NCBI GenBank assembly: GCA_900545535.1
Contig: UQZN01000022.1
Coordinates: 1-44,022, forward strand
DNA from: an uncultured Phascolarctobacterium sp.
Lineage (GTDB): Bacteria > Bacillota > Negativicutes > Acidaminococcales > Acidaminococcaceae
Reading direction: 5' to 3'
DNA: 44,022 nucleotides
Shown here: piece by piece, positions 33,580 to 42,301 of the stretch
How positions within the stretch are numbered: position 1 is the stretch's first letter
Layout of the letters: each line of letters opens with the position of its first letter
The notes under the pieces: model-generated
What the model was told of the DNA's origin: nothing
Database searches by the model: none
What the model saw: only the letters and a program-made list of their open reading frames with translations
Program-made: the position numbers and the translations under genes

Positions 33580-36213
33580 GTGAACAAATTGGGCTTGACT
33601 ACTGAAGAAGCAGGCAAAGCACTATCCGAACATGGCAATAATGCCCTGACGCAGCCACCGCGCGAAACCTTTTGGGATAAGCTGTGGGAGAATTTTAAAG
33701 ACCCGATCATCCGTATTCTGATCCTGGCGCTGCTGGTCAACGTCGTTTTTGTGTACATGGGCCACGGCGACTGGATCGAGACCATGGGCATTTTTCTGGC
33801 TATTATTCTGGCGACCTTTGTTTCTACTTATTCTGAGTACAGCAATGAAAACGCCTTCCAGAAACTGCAGGAGGAGGCCAGCCGCATCCGCTGCAAGGTT
33901 TGGCGTGACGGAGAGCCCGTAGAGCTGCATATCGATGATATCGTCGTGGGCGATGCGGTGATCCTGGAAGCAGGTGATAAAGTGCCTGTGGACGGTATTT
34001 TGCTGGACGGCGACGTGAAGCTTGACCAGGCGGCCCTGAACGGTGAAAGCAAGGAAGCGCATAAATTGATCGCGCCGCCTGCTTTTGAGTGGGGCGACGG
34101 AACGATCGATTTTCTGGATGAGCATAAGCTGTTCCGCGGCAGCGTCGTTGTGGAAGGACAGGGCATCATGCAGGCTGTCAAGATCGGCGACAATTCTATC
34201 TACGGTCAGCTGACCCAGGAGCTGAAGGATGATGAACGTGACAGCCCGCTGAAATTGAAGCTGAAAGGGTTGGCTCACCAGATCAGCCAGTTCGGTTATG
34301 CCGGCGGCGTGCTGATCGCTTTGGCAGTCATGCTGCACAAGGCCTGGCTCTACGGTGATTTCGGCGCTTATTTTGCCAATACGCCGCTCTTGCTGTCCGA
34401 TTTAGTGCAGGCTGTTATTCTGGGCATCATCATCATCGTTATGGCAGTACCGGAAGGACTGCCGCTGATGATCGCTATCGTTTCCTCGCTGAATATGAAA
34501 AAAATGCTGCGTGACAACGTCCTCGTCCGCAAGCTGGTCGGTATCGAAACTGCCGGCAGTCTGAACCTGCTTTTTACCGATAAGACTGGTACGATCACCA
34601 AAGGCAAGCTGGAAGTCGTACGGTTTATTACCGGCGACCGTCAGGAATATCCTGCTTTTGATGTGCTGCCAGCCAAGCTGAAAGCTTTTACTTATCAAAA
34701 CGTGGTGCTCAATACCTCGGCCGCTGTTTCGGACGGTGCTATGGTCGGCGGTAATATGACTGAACGGGCGCTCAGTAACTATGTAGGCAGTTACCGCATG
34801 GAAGAAGTGCTGCACCGTGACAAATTTATTCCCTTCAACAGCGCTAACAAATATTCCTGGGCGGCAGTCAGTGGTAATGGCGAGCGTTATTGTCTGGCTA
34901 AAGGCGCTCCGGAAAAACTGATTTTACAAACCAGCCATTACTGGGATGCGGAAGGCAACCGCCGTCCGCTGACCCCGGAAATGAAGAAAACTCTGGACGA
35001 CAGGATGCTGGAACTGGCTGCGGACGCGATCAGGATGCTGGCGCTCTGCACCTATGAAAGCGACATCGAAGGTGACGCTTTGCCGGCAGACGGTTTGACT
35101 CTGGTAGGCGTGCTCGGCATCCGCGACGAAGTCCGTCCTGAGGCTGTCGAAGCGATCGCCGAAGTGCAGGATGCAGGCGTACAGATCGTTATGATCACCG
35201 GTGACCGCCGCGAGACAGCTGTAGCGATCGCCAGAGATGCAGGCCTGCTGCAGCGTCCAAACGAATTAGTTTGGACCTCAGCCGAGCTGGCAGAGATGAG
35301 TGACGAACAGGTCAAGCTGGAGCTGCACAAGCTGCGCGTTGTTGCCCGGGCCCTGCCGATGGATAAATCCCGGCTGGTGCGTCTGGCGCAGGAGATGAAC
35401 CTGGTCGTCGGTATGACCGGCGACGGCGTCAACGACTCGCCCGCACTCAAAAAAGCCGACGTAGGCTTTGCTATGGGCAGCGGTACCGAAGTAGCCAAGG
35501 AAGCGGGAGATATCGTGATCCTCGACGATAACTTCCTCAGCATCAAACAGGCGATTCTGTACGGACGTACGATCTATAATTCTATCTGTAAATTTATCGT
35601 CTTCCAGCTGACGATCAACTTCTCAGCTGTGGCGATCAACTTTATCGCACCGTTCATCGGTATCGAAAAACCGCTTACCATTACGCAGATCCTCTGGATC
35701 AATCTGGTTATGGATACGCTGGCGGCCCTGGCTTTCGGCGGCGAGCCGGCGCTGGAAAAATACCTGCGTGAAAAGCCCAAAGACCGCAGTGCGCCGATCG
35801 TCAGTAAAAAAATGCTGTCTACCATTACCATGGGCGGCGTGTATATGACCTTTATCGCGATCCTCTTTTATAAGAGCAGCTATATCGATCACCTGTTCCG
35901 CAACGCTCCCGACCATATCTACACCTATACGGGCTTCTTCTGCACGTATATCTTTATGGCGGTCGCCAATGGCTTCAATGTGCGTGTTTCCGGGCTGAAT
36001 CTGCTGGAGCATATCGACAAAAATAAAGGCTTCCTCAATGTTATGGCTCTGATCGTGGCGATCCAGGTACTGCTGACCTATGTCGGCGGCCGTATCCTGC
36101 GCACAACGCCGCTGAATCTGCATGAATGGAGCGTAGTTATTCTGTTCGGCCTGTCGATGATCGTAGTCGACCTGCTGCGCAAGGGCATTTGCCAAATGCT
36201 GGAGAAAAAATAA
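33580..36213 (+). CDS. calcium-transporting P-type ATPase (P2 type)
   Basis: The 877-residue inner-membrane pump has the complete P2-ATPase layout. These are an N-terminal cation-ATPase domain, the actuator NGESKE, the M4 motif VMAVPEGLPL, the phosphorylation site DKTGT with D334, the nucleotide-site CLAKGAPE, MITGDRRETA, and the hinge GDGVNDSPALKKADVG. The C-terminal helices include the NLVMDTLAALAFGGEP motif of Ca2+ pumps. It probably exports Ca2+. The start is a GTG with AAGGAGG about 10 bases upstream. The CNNM-like gene follows after 49 bases, suggesting shared divalent-cation homeostasis. Confidence 0.92.
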   Translation: MNKLGLTTEEAGKALSEHGNNALTQPPRETFWDKLWENFKDPIIRILILALLVNVVFVYMGHGDWIETMGIFLAIILATFVSTYSEYSNENAFQKLQEEASRIRCKVWRDGEPVELHIDDIVVGDAVILEAGDKVPVDGILLDGDVKLDQAALNGESKEAHKLIAPPAFEWGDGTIDFLDEHKLFRGSVVVEGQGIMQAVKIGDNSIYGQLTQELKDDERDSPLKLKLKGLAHQISQFGYAGGVLIALAVMLHKAWLYGDFGAYFANTPLLLSDLVQAVILGIIIIVMAVPEGLPLMIAIVSSLNMKKMLRDNVLVRKLVGIETAGSLNLLFTDKTGTITKGKLEVVRFITGDRQEYPAFDVLPAKLKAFTYQNVVLNTSAAVSDGAMVGGNMTERALSNYVGSYRMEEVLHRDKFIPFNSANKYSWAAVSGNGERYCLAKGAPEKLILQTSHYWDAEGNRRPLTPEMKKTLDDRMLELAADAIRMLALCTYESDIEGDALPADGLTLVGVLGIRDEVRPEAVEAIAEVQDAGVQIVMITGDRRETAVAIARDAGLLQRPNELVWTSAELAEMSDEQVKLELHKLRVVARALPMDKSRLVRLAQEMNLVVGMTGDGVNDSPALKKADVGFAMGSGTEVAKEAGDIVILDDNFLSIKQAILYGRTIYNSICKFIVFQLTINFSAVAINFIAPFIGIEKPLTITQILWINLVMDTLAALAFGGEPALEKYLREKPKDRSAPIVSKKMLSTITMGGVYMTFIAILFYKSSYIDHLFRNAPDHIYTYTGFFCTYIFMAVANGFNVRVSGLNLLEHIDKNKGFLNVMALIVAIQVLLTYVGGRILRTTPLNLHEWSVVILFGLSMIVVDLLRKGICQMLEKK

Positions 36214-36262
36214 AAGCCACCACCTCAAATATAGTTTATAAAAAAATAGGAGTGATGACTGT

Positions 36263-37603
36263 ATGGATCCTCTCGGATCTGTCAAAGAAGTATTGATCGT
36301 TGTTGTTTTGATTTTAATGAACGGCCTGCTGGCCATGCTGGAAATGGCGCTGGTTTCGGCGCGTAAAAGCCGGCTGGAGCAGCTGGCTGATGAGGGAAGC
36401 AGCAAGGCTGCGTATATTTTAAAGCTTGCCCAGGAACCGACTGAATTTTTGTCGACGGTGCAGATCGGCATCACACTGGTCGGCATCGGTACTGGCGTCT
36501 ACAGCGGTGCTATGCTGGCGGCGCCTTTGGAAGGCCTGCTGCGTGAGATCAGCATGCTGCGGCCTTATGCCGGCGTCGTGTCGTATACCTTCGTCGTGGC
36601 GCTGGTCACCTATCTCAGTCTGGTCTTAGGCGAGCTGATACCGAAAAAAATGGCGCTCAACAATCCGGAAAAGGTTGCTATGAGCTTTGTCGGCTTTATC
36701 AAGGTCATTATCGCCGCGTTCAAACCGCTGACTGTTTTCCTGAGCGTTTCGACCAGGTTCTTTCTGAAGGTGCTGGGTCTGAAACCCAGTGATGAACCGC
36801 CGGTGACGGAAGAAGAGGTGCGCGTGCTGCTGGAGCAGGGACGAATGCATGGCGTCTTTAATGTTGACGAGCAGAAAATGATCGAAAACGTTTTTGAGCT
36901 GGACGACCTGCGTGTCAGTGAGATCATGACGCCACGCACCAAGATAAGCTGGCTGGACGCTAATGAGCCGCTTTATAAGCATCTGGAGGTCATTGCGGAA
37001 AAACAGTATTCCTGTTATGTAGTGGCCGAAGAAGATTTAGAGCATGTATTGGGCGTAGTTTATACAAAACGCTTTCTGGCAGAAGTGCTGGGCGCTACTG
37101 GCGCTTCACTGCGCAGCTCTGTGCAGCAGCCGCTGTATGTACCCGAAGGTATGTACACCCAAAAGCTGCTGGATATGTTCAAGGATACACGGATCAAAGT
37201 AGCGCTGGTCATGGACGAGTTCGGCGGACTGGCCGGTATGGTCACACTGCGTGATATTATCGAGCATCTGGTCGGCGATCTGCCTTCCTATGACGAAGAT
37301 TTCAAGCAGGAGATCGTGGAGCGTGAAGACGGCAGCTGGCTGGTAGACGGCTTACTGCCCGTCAGCGAATTTAAAGACTTCCTTGATCTGGACGAGCTGC
37401 CGCTGGAAGAAAAAACGGGCTTCAACACTGTGGCTGGTTTTGTTGTTACCAATATCGGACATATTCCGACAGCAGGTAACTACTTCCTGTGGAATGGTTA
37501 CCGTTTTGAGGTCGTCGATATGGACGGAACCCGCATCGACAAAATACTGGTCGTAAAAATGCCGGAAGAGGAAACGGCAGTGACAGATACAAAGGATCAA
37601 TAA
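36263..37603 (+). CDS. hemolysin-like CNNM/CorC family transporter
   Basis: The 446-residue protein has an N-terminal DUF21/CNNM membrane domain (about 1-190; MNGLLAMLEMALVSARKSRL, VQIGITLVGIGTGVYSG). A pair of CBS domains follows at about 210-340 (VSEIMTPRTKISWLDA; MDEFGGLAGMVTLRDIIEHLVGD split across the second). A C-terminal CorC_HlyC domain ends the chain. Relatives handle Mg2+ or other divalent ions; the hemolysin name is historical. AGGAG lies upstream of the ATG. A strong terminator follows. Confidence 0.92.
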   Translation: MDPLGSVKEVLIVVVLILMNGLLAMLEMALVSARKSRLEQLADEGSSKAAYILKLAQEPTEFLSTVQIGITLVGIGTGVYSGAMLAAPLEGLLREISMLRPYAGVVSYTFVVALVTYLSLVLGELIPKKMALNNPEKVAMSFVGFIKVIIAAFKPLTVFLSVSTRFFLKVLGLKPSDEPPVTEEEVRVLLEQGRMHGVFNVDEQKMIENVFELDDLRVSEIMTPRTKISWLDANEPLYKHLEVIAEKQYSCYVVAEEDLEHVLGVVYTKRFLAEVLGATGASLRSSVQQPLYVPEGMYTQKLLDMFKDTRIKVALVMDEFGGLAGMVTLRDIIEHLVGDLPSYDEDFKQEIVEREDGSWLVDGLLPVSEFKDFLDLDELPLEEKTGFNTVAGFVVTNIGHIPTAGNYFLWNGYRFEVVDMDGTRIDKILVVKMPEEETAVTDTKDQ

Positions 37604-37613
37604 GCAGAACAAC

Positions 37614-37645
37614 AAAGCCCCGGCCAGTGGCCGGGGCTTTACTTT
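37614..37645. terminator. GC-rich bidirectional terminator
   Basis: AAAGCCCCGGCC (37614-37625) pairs perfectly with GGCCGGGGCTTT (37629-37640) around an AGT loop. It sits between the convergent CNNM-like gene and the dehydrogenase gene and suits both. Confidence 0.9.
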
Positions 37646-37661
37646 TAAGCAGCAGTTATTT

Positions 37662-38621
37662 TTAAAATTTGAGAGAGGCGGCACGTTCTAAAAAGCCGCG
37701 CAGGATATCGCAGGAAGAATCAAATTTAGCCTGTTCTTCGGCAGTGATCTCGACTTCTAAAATTTCTTCGACGCCGTTTTTGCCGATCACGCAGGGCACG
37801 CCTGCGGCAACATCGTGCTGCCCGTATTCTCCGTGCAGGGCGATCGAGCAGGGCCAGACCAGTTTTTGGTCGTGGAAAACAGCGCTGATGAGCATTTTAG
37901 CTACATTGGCGATACCGAATTCGGTGCAGCCCTTGCCGTCGATTTCAATATCACCGGCTTTTTTGACCTGTGTCTGCAAATCTTCCAGACTGACGGCTGC
38001 CAGTGCCGGGCACTCGTCGCGCAGCTGCAGGAATGGCTTGCCGCCAATAAAAATGCGCGACCAGACGATAAAGCTGGAATTACCATGCTCGCCCATACAG
38101 AAGCCCTGGATAGAGCGGCGGCTGTAACCGGTGACTTTGCTGAGTACCCGCATCAGGCGGTAGGTTTCCAGACTGGTGCCGGTGCAGAAGCAGCGGGCTG
38201 GCTGCCAGTTCATCTGGCGGCGGATATATTCGCAGATAATATCGGCAGGGTTGGAAATGCTGATCATGATACCCTTGAAATCGACCTGTTTGAGGTGGGA
38301 AACTACTTCGTTGGCCATTTTGATCGAATCGTCAAACATATCCAGACGGGTTTCGCCGGGACGGCGGCTGCGGCCAAAGGCCATGACCATGATGTCGGCG
38401 TCATTCAGTTCCTCGTAAGCGCCGGCTCGGATATGTACGTCTTTGCCGCACAGCGAACCGCTGACACAGTCATCCAGGTCCAGTGCCTGACCGGCGGCTT
38501 TTTCTTTCAGAATGTCGATCAATACGATATCGTCAGCCTCGCCGGACTGGATCAAAGCCAGTGCCACGTGCGACCCGACATGGCCGGCACCGATAATAAC
38601 TACTTTACGGGTCTTGAACAT
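37662..38621 (-). CDS. lactate/malate dehydrogenase family enzyme, malate-type
   Basis: The 319-residue NAD-dependent 2-hydroxyacid dehydrogenase has GAGHVG at 11-16 and an acidic D36 favouring NAD. Active-site residues are R92, N124, R155 and H179 (GEHGNSS). At the position that separates lactate (Gln) from malate (Arg) enzymes, the loop GRSRRPGETR has R86, so malate/oxaloacetate is favoured. The usual catalytic Asp partner of the histidine is replaced by E152 (LETYR). GGAGG lies before the ATG. Together with malic enzyme and fumarase it could form a C4 pathway. Activity on another 2-keto acid cannot be excluded. Confidence 0.85.
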   Translation of the reverse strand: MFKTRKVVIIGAGHVGSHVALALIQSGEADDIVLIDILKEKAAGQALDLDDCVSGSLCGKDVHIRAGAYEELNDADIMVMAFGRSRRPGETRLDMFDDSIKMANEVVSHLKQVDFKGIMISISNPADIICEYIRRQMNWQPARCFCTGTSLETYRLMRVLSKVTGYSRRSIQGFCMGEHGNSSFIVWSRIFIGGKPFLQLRDECPALAAVSLEDLQTQVKKAGDIEIDGKGCTEFGIANVAKMLISAVFHDQKLVWPCSIALHGEYGQHDVAAGVPCVIGKNGVEEILEVEITAEEQAKFDSSCDILRGFLERAASLKF

Positions 38622-38648
38622 AAAGATTCCTCCTCAAAATAGATTTGA

Positions 38649-38693
38649 GTATACTGTTAAGTATAGTATACAGCGCCGCAGAAAGAATAACAA
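38649..38693 (-). promoter_or_regulatory. dehydrogenase promoter with two GTATAC palindromes
   Basis: On the minus strand TTGTTA (38693-38688) and TATACT (38670-38665) are 17 bases apart. GTATAC at 38666-38671 overlaps the -10, and another at 38649-38654 lies near the expected start of transcription. The palindrome centres are 17 bases apart. Confidence 0.55.
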
Positions 38694-38697
38694 TCAC

Positions 38698-38730
38698 AAA
38701 AAGAACGGCAGTTTTGCTGCCGTTCTTTTT
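38698..38730 (-). terminator. terminator of amidohydrolase transcript
   Basis: A perfect 14-bp stem (38698-38711 with 38717-38730), with A and T runs at its ends, lies 19 bases after the amidohydrolase stop and before the dehydrogenase promoter. Confidence 0.88.
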
Positions 38731-38748
38731 AATGCCGGTAATTATTTG

Positions 38749-40491
38749 TTATTGGATCGCGCCGCCGGAAACAGTACCGATGATCTCGATATCTTTCATG
38801 GTAGCTTTGTTAGCTTCGGTAACTTCCTCGGCCAGTACGGTAAAGTCGGCCCATTTGCCGGTCTCGATCGAACCGAGCTTATCTTCCAGATGCAGCAGCC
38901 AGGCAGCATTTAAAGTGATGCAGCGCATGGCTTCGTCGGCAGTCAGGCACTGGTCTTCGCCATAAACCTTGCCACTGATGCCGGATTTACGGTTGCAGGC
39001 ACACCAGGCGGAGAAGAGCGGATTGACTTCAGTGATCGGATCGTCAGAATGAACGCCAAAGCGTACACCGTGGTTGATCGCGCTGCGCATCGGTTCCATC
39101 CGTTTGACCTCATAAGGTCCTACGGTGTATTGAGCATGCACGTCGCCCCAGTAATACAAATGGTTGGCAAAGAAGTTAGCGCCGATGTTCAGGTCATGCA
39201 GGCGGGCCAGTTGATTTTCGGTAGCCAGCTGTACATGTTCGACAGTATGACGGTAAATAGTGGTGGGGTTTTCTTCACGCAGGCGTTGCACGACACGCAG
39301 TACCTGTTCGGTAGCGCCGTTGCCATTGGTATGGATAGAAACGGAATAACCATGGTCTTCGCATTCTTTGATCATAGCCATCAAAGTATCGTCGTCATAG
39401 ATCAGCTTGCCGTTTTTAGCGCCGCTGTAATATTCTTTGTTCAGCAGATTGGCAGTATAGCCTTGAATAGAGCCGTCTGCCAGAATTTTGGCATGGTTGA
39501 AAATGAAGCGGTCAGTCTCGATCTCTTGACGCAGTTTCTGCAGACCGTCCCAGCCGTTGAAGGGAGTTTCCATATTTTTGCTGTAGAAGGGTTCTACGGC
39601 AAAACGTACAGGCAGAGTTTCTTTGTTCAAGGCTCTGGTATAGCCTTCGGCAGCTTTAGGAGTCAGGAGGAACCCGAAAGCCTTATCAGCGATGGTAGTA
39701 CAGCCGTTGTGTTTAGCCAGCTTGGAGATGTAGCGGGTAGCTTTTTCAGCAGTTTCTGCGGCGTCGCCGTCGATGCGCATGCCGCCTGCTTTCAAAACGT
39801 AAGCCATAAATTCCGGTTCTGCTACGTTGCCGTTGCAGGTACCGTCAGCATAACGGCCAATGTTGTCATCATGGATAGCGTCCAGCTCGGCCAGTTCGAT
39901 CGCTCTGCTGTTGACCGTCATCAAATGTCCGGAAGCATGGTTCAGGCAGATGGGGATCGTGCTGGAAACCTGGTCGAGCCACTTGCTGTTGATGTTTTCC
40001 AGTTTAGCGTCGCCCAAAATCAGCGGATCGATACCATAGACGTTCAGCCAGTGCTGGTCGTTATATTTGCCGGGATTTTTAGCAACGATCTCGCTCAGTT
40101 TTTCGATGATAGCTTCCGGTGTACGGCAGCCTCTGGAGATCTCGCCGTCAGCGGTATGACGGTCAAAGTAGCCTACATAAGCGTAATTCATATTATATAA
40201 GCCGCTTTGCTGCGCATGCATATGTGCTTCAATGAAGCCTGGGTACATAACGTTGTTGATAAAAGTATCATTGATCTGATAAGTGATGCCGTTCGCCCTG
40301 CAGAAAGCTTCGACGTCGATGAAATCGCCGACTGCGATGATAATGCCGTCAGCTACAGCTACACATTCAGCCCAGGGCATTTGTTCGTTCATGGTAACGA
40401 CTTTTTTGGCACGGAACACAGTTACCTGTTCTTTACCGGTATAATTTTTGGCAAAATCGGCAGCTACTTGAAAATTTGTGGACATATACAT
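38749..40491 (-). CDS. amidohydrolase family 3 protein (YtcJ-like)
   Basis: The 580-residue protein has a metal-dependent amidohydrolase fold: a small N-terminal beta domain (KKVVTMNEQMPWAECVAVADG), the metal motif GFIEAHMHA, a central YGIDPLILGD region, SIHTNGNGATEQ and HTVEHVQ, and the late aspartate in FGVHSDDPIT. The C terminus LGSIETGKWADFTVL is the usual beta-domain return. YtcJ-like enzymes deacylate or hydrolyse amides of varied and mostly unknown substrates. GAGGTGATC lies 7 bases before the ATG. It follows the MFS gene by 58 bases, so the two are probably a unit controlled by the divergent LysR gene. Confidence 0.9.
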   Translation of the reverse strand: MYMSTNFQVAADFAKNYTGKEQVTVFRAKKVVTMNEQMPWAECVAVADGIIIAVGDFIDVEAFCRANGITYQINDTFINNVMYPGFIEAHMHAQQSGLYNMNYAYVGYFDRHTADGEISRGCRTPEAIIEKLSEIVAKNPGKYNDQHWLNVYGIDPLILGDAKLENINSKWLDQVSSTIPICLNHASGHLMTVNSRAIELAELDAIHDDNIGRYADGTCNGNVAEPEFMAYVLKAGGMRIDGDAAETAEKATRYISKLAKHNGCTTIADKAFGFLLTPKAAEGYTRALNKETLPVRFAVEPFYSKNMETPFNGWDGLQKLRQEIETDRFIFNHAKILADGSIQGYTANLLNKEYYSGAKNGKLIYDDDTLMAMIKECEDHGYSVSIHTNGNGATEQVLRVVQRLREENPTTIYRHTVEHVQLATENQLARLHDLNIGANFFANHLYYWGDVHAQYTVGPYEVKRMEPMRSAINHGVRFGVHSDDPITEVNPLFSAWCACNRKSGISGKVYGEDQCLTADEAMRCITLNAAWLLHLEDKLGSIETGKWADFTVLAEEVTEANKATMKDIEIIGTVSGGAIQ

Positions 40492-40549
40492 AAGATCACC
40501 TCATTGTTTAATATTTTTAATTTAGTAGGAAAAGCTGTATTAAATTTAC

Positions 40550-42163
40550 TTATTTAGTAATTTTTTCGTCAGGCAAAGGGCCGGTAGTGAGCCAGAACAG
40601 GGCACAGATGAAACCGAGGACATACAGGCCCAGCTGAGTAGAATTCTGACGGGTGCTGCGGTTGATATCCATTAAAACAGCTGTATCAGACGGTGTGTCT
40701 GCTTTATCGGCAATGTACTTCCTAAAGGTTGCGTCCGGCATAAAGCCGATGGAAGCCTGCGAGCTGATAGCTGTTTGGGCAGCCGGGCTCAGGTCCTTGC
40801 TGCTTAAAGCGGCATCTTTAAAAGTACCTGTGATCGAGAACAGCATGACTACGCCCAGAATAGCGACGCCGATCGCCTGACCGACATTACGGGTAGCAGT
40901 CTGGATACCGCTGGACTGCTGGGCATCGCGGGCATTGACCGCGCCGGCGATAATGTTGGACGATTGGGAAGCGACGAAGCCCTGACCGGCGCCGAAGAAG
41001 AACAGGCCTACATACATCAGCCAGTTGACACCGGAAGGATTTAAGGAAAGAGCCATCGGGATCGTGGACAGAGCCACCATGCCGATACCGATGCGGCAAA
41101 CCTTTTTAGGAGAAGCATCGGGGCTCAACTTGGGGATACCCATCGAGAAGAAAATCATCGGCAGCGCCATCGCGCTCATAGCAACACCAGTCATAATGGC
41201 ACTGAAACCTGCAACCAGCTGCAGATAAGTGATGACCAGGAAGAACGACCCGCCGAAGCAGAGGAACAGCATCGCTGTAAGATACAGTCCACTGCGTACC
41301 TGCGGCGTCGTTAAAAAGGAGGAAGGAATAAGACAGGAACCATAAGTTTTTTCAACATTACGTTCAATGCGAACCAGTAAGGCCAAAGTCAGCAGGCCTA
41401 AAACTGCGATAAACAGTGCCGGCGACATCCCGAACAGTGTCAAAGCAGTACCGCCGATAACCGGAGGAGCGATCGGAGCGATCAGACCCCAAACGGGGAT
41501 CTTGCTGATGCCGATGATGAGCAGGAACAAACCTGCAACTGCCACTACAGTGCCTTTCAGGTCAAAGCGGACCTTTTCTTCAGGCAGCGGCACGTCACCG
41601 ACTAAGAGCGAACCGGCGAGGACGATGGCAAAATATACTGCCATGCAGGTAAAGGCGATACGCCAATCGAAAGTATCGATCAGAAAACCGGCGGCGATAG
41701 GACCCAGGCAGGAAGCTACGCCGGTAGCAGCGCCGATAGCGCCGAAGGCGAAAGCTCTGTCGTTGCCTTTATACAGGCCGGGAATAAGTCCGAGGACAGA
41801 AGGGATCAGGAAGCTGGCGCCGATACCGACCAGTAAGCGGCCGCCCCAGGTAAAAAGGAAAATGTTGCTGGAAAACGCTACAACCAGTTCGCCGATAGCG
41901 CACATGGCGGCGCCGGCGCGGAAAGTCTTTTTCCAGCCGACGATCAGACCGACCATACCGCCGACGATCATCAGGCAGCCTGCGCATAAAGAGTAAATGA
42001 TATTTGCCAGCTGGATATCCGACATCGTCGCATTTAAGCTGGCGAGTAAAGAAGCTGTGGCGACGGTAAGTACCGAATTATCGCCAGAGGTTCCGATCTG
42101 GGCCATGACCAGAGGAAAGAGACCAAGAAACTTATACTTGTTGAGAGCTGTGCTAGTAGACAT
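40550..42163 (-). CDS. MFS transporter, DHA2-like (about 14 helices)
   Basis: The 537-residue protein of the major facilitator superfamily has more hydrophobic segments than the 12-helix forms. The A-like motif is VGGMVGLIVGWKKTFRAG, and motif C-like GAIGAATGVASCLGPIAAG lies in helix 5. Its size suits the 14-helix DHA2 drug:proton antiporter group. Its pairing with an amidohydrolase suggests that it moves the amidohydrolase substrate or product rather than a drug, which is inference. GGGGAGG precedes the ATG. Confidence 0.87.
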   Translation of the reverse strand: MSTSTALNKYKFLGLFPLVMAQIGTSGDNSVLTVATASLLASLNATMSDIQLANIIYSLCAGCLMIVGGMVGLIVGWKKTFRAGAAMCAIGELVVAFSSNIFLFTWGGRLLVGIGASFLIPSVLGLIPGLYKGNDRAFAFGAIGAATGVASCLGPIAAGFLIDTFDWRIAFTCMAVYFAIVLAGSLLVGDVPLPEEKVRFDLKGTVVAVAGLFLLIIGISKIPVWGLIAPIAPPVIGGTALTLFGMSPALFIAVLGLLTLALLVRIERNVEKTYGSCLIPSSFLTTPQVRSGLYLTAMLFLCFGGSFFLVITYLQLVAGFSAIMTGVAMSAMALPMIFFSMGIPKLSPDASPKKVCRIGIGMVALSTIPMALSLNPSGVNWLMYVGLFFFGAGQGFVASQSSNIIAGAVNARDAQQSSGIQTATRNVGQAIGVAILGVVMLFSITGTFKDAALSSKDLSPAAQTAISSQASIGFMPDATFRKYIADKADTPSDTAVLMDINRSTRQNSTQLGLYVLGFICALFWLTTGPLPDEKITK

Positions 42164-42194
42164 AATGACCTCCCCAAAACTTTAGATTTTAAAT

Positions 42195-42288
42195 ATCTTG
42201 CAAGATTTCTTCTTGTCTTTATTGTAAAACTTGGGGTAGAATAAGTATAATACTAGTTTAAATATGTACTCATAACCATTTTGTTATG
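42195..42288. promoter_or_regulatory. divergent MFS/LysR control region
   Basis: A perfect 12-bp palindrome ATCTTGCAAGAT (42195-42206) lies in the leader of the MFS gene. For lysR, TTGTAA (42222-42227) and TATAAT (42246-42251) are 18 bases apart. A smaller dyad, CATAAC (42271-42276) with GTTATG (42283-42288), lies against the lysR ribosome site. Both dyads are candidate LysR-regulator contacts. Confidence 0.5.
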
Positions 42289-42301
42289 AAAGGAGACCGC
42301 T

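Noticed and set aside
37815..38642. 275-codon plus-strand frame opposite the dehydrogenase
   Set aside because: It is a shadow frame; the dehydrogenase motifs fully explain the region.
39049..40200. 383-codon plus-strand frame opposite the amidohydrolase
   Set aside because: The minus-strand amidohydrolase is complete with all motifs and a ribosome site; the opposite frame resembles no protein.
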